This document shows, piece by piece, positions 36,811-38,243 of a stretch of 38,243 nt of DNA (position 1 is its first letter; every line of letters begins with the position of its first letter). The stretch is taken from positions 1-38,243 of IMG/VR virus record IMGVR_UViG_3300011126_000140. One strand, 5' to 3'. A program made the position numbers and the translations under genes. This DNA is from a virus. A model generated the notes under the pieces. The model worked only from the letters and a program-made list of their open reading frames with translations, ran no database searches and was not told where the DNA came from.

Positions 36811-38243
36811 TACAACTTTTTACCCTTACGCTTTTCAAGTAGTTTTTTAAGCTTATCAATAGTTACTATCTTCATACCACCAAAAAACCCGTCTTTATTA
36901 TAATGATCTCTATAAGCCTTTTCAGCCTCTTCCTTGGAGTTAAAACCTAGCATAACCTTATCCTCGTCATACTTTCCGGTTTCTGGCACATTCTGCCTAA
37001 TTATATAGGCTTTTTCTGCTTCAGACTCACCACCTAGATAACAGTCAACATGATCCCCGTCAACTCCAATAGATCCCCTTATATAGCCATAAGGATATTT
37101 AAACTTAGTTTTCCAGGCCTTACCATCAACATCAACACCCTCACGAATACTACCAGGTTTATTCTCAATAGAAATACCTAATCCCTGAAACTTATCTTTA
37201 CCCTGAAGTTTATGTCCGGAATAAGTTAAACTATTAGTTACAATATCTGATTCCTCACTAAATGAAGATGGTGCCGGTGGTTCTGGATCTGGATTTAATC
37301 CCTGTTCGGTTTTAGTCTCAATCTGAACTATTCCGGTTTTTCTACACATTTGCATATATTCTTCAGATGTAATTAAACCACGGTCATACATTCCGGTTAA
37401 TCTATTATATTCGCTATTCTTAACATTTTGCTCAACTTCCGCAGTCATTTCCCTTAATGGCTTAAACTCAAAAGAGAATGAAGGTTCATAACCAAATAAA
37501 TGAGCAGTTGTTAATTTAAGCAATTTTCTAACTACAGGTTTAATCTGTGTTCTAACTTCACTTTCAACCATAGAGTTATAATTTTCTAGGTCTGATTCTC
37601 CAGTATTAAAACCTGAAGCAGAGATCCCAAACAGTTTAGTTTCAGGCATACGGATTGCAGCAGCTAAACCCATTCTATTCTGATTCATAACATCAGATAA
37701 ACCAGAAAAGTTAATGACTTTCTGCATATACTCTTCGTTACTATCCAATACTAAAGCATTATTAAAGTTCTTTATCTGGTTAGCACTCTGTATTCTACTG
37801 GTAATAGAGGCAACACCACCCTTTTGTAACATCTTCTGAGCTAATCCGTTAATCTTGTAAACATCTATTTTAGCTTCGTCTATAAGTTCAAATGAGGAAT
37901 CCTGTGTTTTGATATACATATTTATATCCCTGATCATCCTCTCACCCTCAGACATTCCCCAGCCTCTTAATTGTCTACGGACATAATTAGGCGCTTTTTT
38001 ACCGTAACCACGCAATAATCTTGACTGGTGAACCTTTTCACCGTAGATATAAGCATAATCAGAATTATCCAGACCATTAGTGAATTGACCCTGGTAATCA
38101 TCATAGAGCGGTAAATTAGTATCTAACTGCCACCGGTCCAGGTCATAAAAAGCCAATTCCCCACGGTCTAACCCTTTATAGGTTAATGGTTTCTCAGGGT
38201 TTTGATATGAGTTAATCATAATAGCACCACCACCATACAATCT
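36810..38243 (-). CDS. Portal protein, C-terminal part, with pyrophosphatase-like domain
   Basis: This is the larger part of the portal gene whose first 125 codons lie at 1-375. The joined protein is 602 residues. RLYGGGAIMINSYQNPEKPL, the CCA-like internal loops with MAAAIRMPETKLFGISASGF-type text (LAAAIRMPETKLFGISASGF) and MTAEVEQNVKNSEYNRLTGM belong to the DUF1073 portal family. From about residue 465 a second domain starts: GLGISIENKPGSIREGVDV, YPYGYIRGSIG, DGDHVDCYLGG (520-530) and KYDEDKVMLGF. The DGDxVD motif matches the signature of inorganic pyrophosphatases except for one residue. It is the domain often fused to MuF proteins, here fused to the portal. The stop overlaps the MuF start. 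Confidence 0.9.
   Translation of the reverse strand, partial: RLYGGGAIMINSYQNPEKPLTYKGLDRGELAFYDLDRWQLDTNLPLYDDYQGQFTNGLDNSDYAYIYGEKVHQSRLLRGYGKKAPNYVRRQLRGWGMSEGERMIRDINMYIKTQDSSFELIDEAKIDVYKINGLAQKMLQKGGVASITSRIQSANQIKNFNNALVLDSNEEYMQKVINFSGLSDVMNQNRMGLAAAIRMPETKLFGISASGFNTGESDLENYNSMVESEVRTQIKPVVRKLLKLTTAHLFGYEPSFSFEFKPLREMTAEVEQNVKNSEYNRLTGMYDRGLITSEEYMQMCRKTGIVQIETKTEQGLNPDPEPPAPSSFSEESDIVTNSLTYSGHKLQGKDKFQGLGISIENKPGSIREGVDVDGKAWKTKFKYPYGYIRGSIGVDGDHVDCYLGGESEAEKAYIIRQNVPETGKYDEDKVMLGFNSKEEAEKAYRDHYNKDGFFGGMKIVTIDKLKKLLEKRKGKKL

Noticed and set aside
1-38243. CRISPR array, insertion sequence or rRNA gene
   Set aside because: No spaced direct repeats, transposase, terminal inverted repeats or rRNA-like sequence were seen.

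Overview
The window is an AT-rich genome of a contractile-tailed (myovirus-type) bacteriophage, and it looks complete and circular. The reverse-strand reading frame entering at base 1 and the one leaving at base 38243 are two halves of one portal gene that join in frame, so the sequence was opened inside that gene. A two-component spanin pair (overlapping i-spanin and o-spanin lipoprotein genes) and a second lipoprotein imply a host with an outer membrane. The species cannot be told from the sequence. I see no integrase, transposase, ParA/ParB, RNA polymerase or DNA polymerase. Regulators (XRE helix-turn-helix, ribbon-helix-helix, KilAC antirepressor-type) suggest a temperate or phage-plasmid lifestyle without proving it.

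Almost everything is transcribed leftward (minus strand). The exception is a two-gene rightward unit at 16034-16526 (RHH regulator and MazG-like protein). It diverges from the leftward early genes over a consensus promoter pair that shares one palindromic operator. Reading leftward from there: zinc-ribbon protein, Rad52-like annealing protein candidate, HNH protein, terminator; then an XRE regulator with its own operator-promoter, a DUF1351-like coiled-coil protein, and a PD-(D/E)XK nuclease; then a structured leader RNA, a KilAC protein, a replication-initiator-like protein and two DNA methyltransferases; then a near-consensus promoter followed by a compact pseudoknot/terminator RNA and a run of small accessory genes (several Cys-rich, one HExxH metalloprotease). 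The small terminase follows, then another accessory block (Cys-rich proteins, SGNH-type lipoprotein esterase, HD protein), then the large terminase and portal.

Crossing the seam to base 38243, the leftward order continues: portal (with a C-terminal pyrophosphatase-like domain), MuF protein, DUF2213 protease/scaffold, head decoration, DUF2184 capsid, Rossmann-like protein, two paralogous small proteins, DUF4054 adaptor, neck proteins, DUF3383 sheath, DUF3277 tube, tail chaperone with a -1 frameshift extension, tape measure, Dit-like protein, baseplate plug, hub, spike, gp25-like wedge, gpJ-like, DUF2612, and a beta-helix tail spike. The lysis cassette ends the late region: an apparently circularly permuted M23 endopeptidase, a holin candidate, a membrane protein, i-spanin and o-spanin.

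The items most worth a second look are the permuted M23 peptidase, the promoter-driven pseudoknot/attenuator RNA at 7415-7529, the nested leader RNA before the KilAC gene, the portal-pyrophosphatase fusion, and the rightward transcript that would run antisense into the spanin genes.
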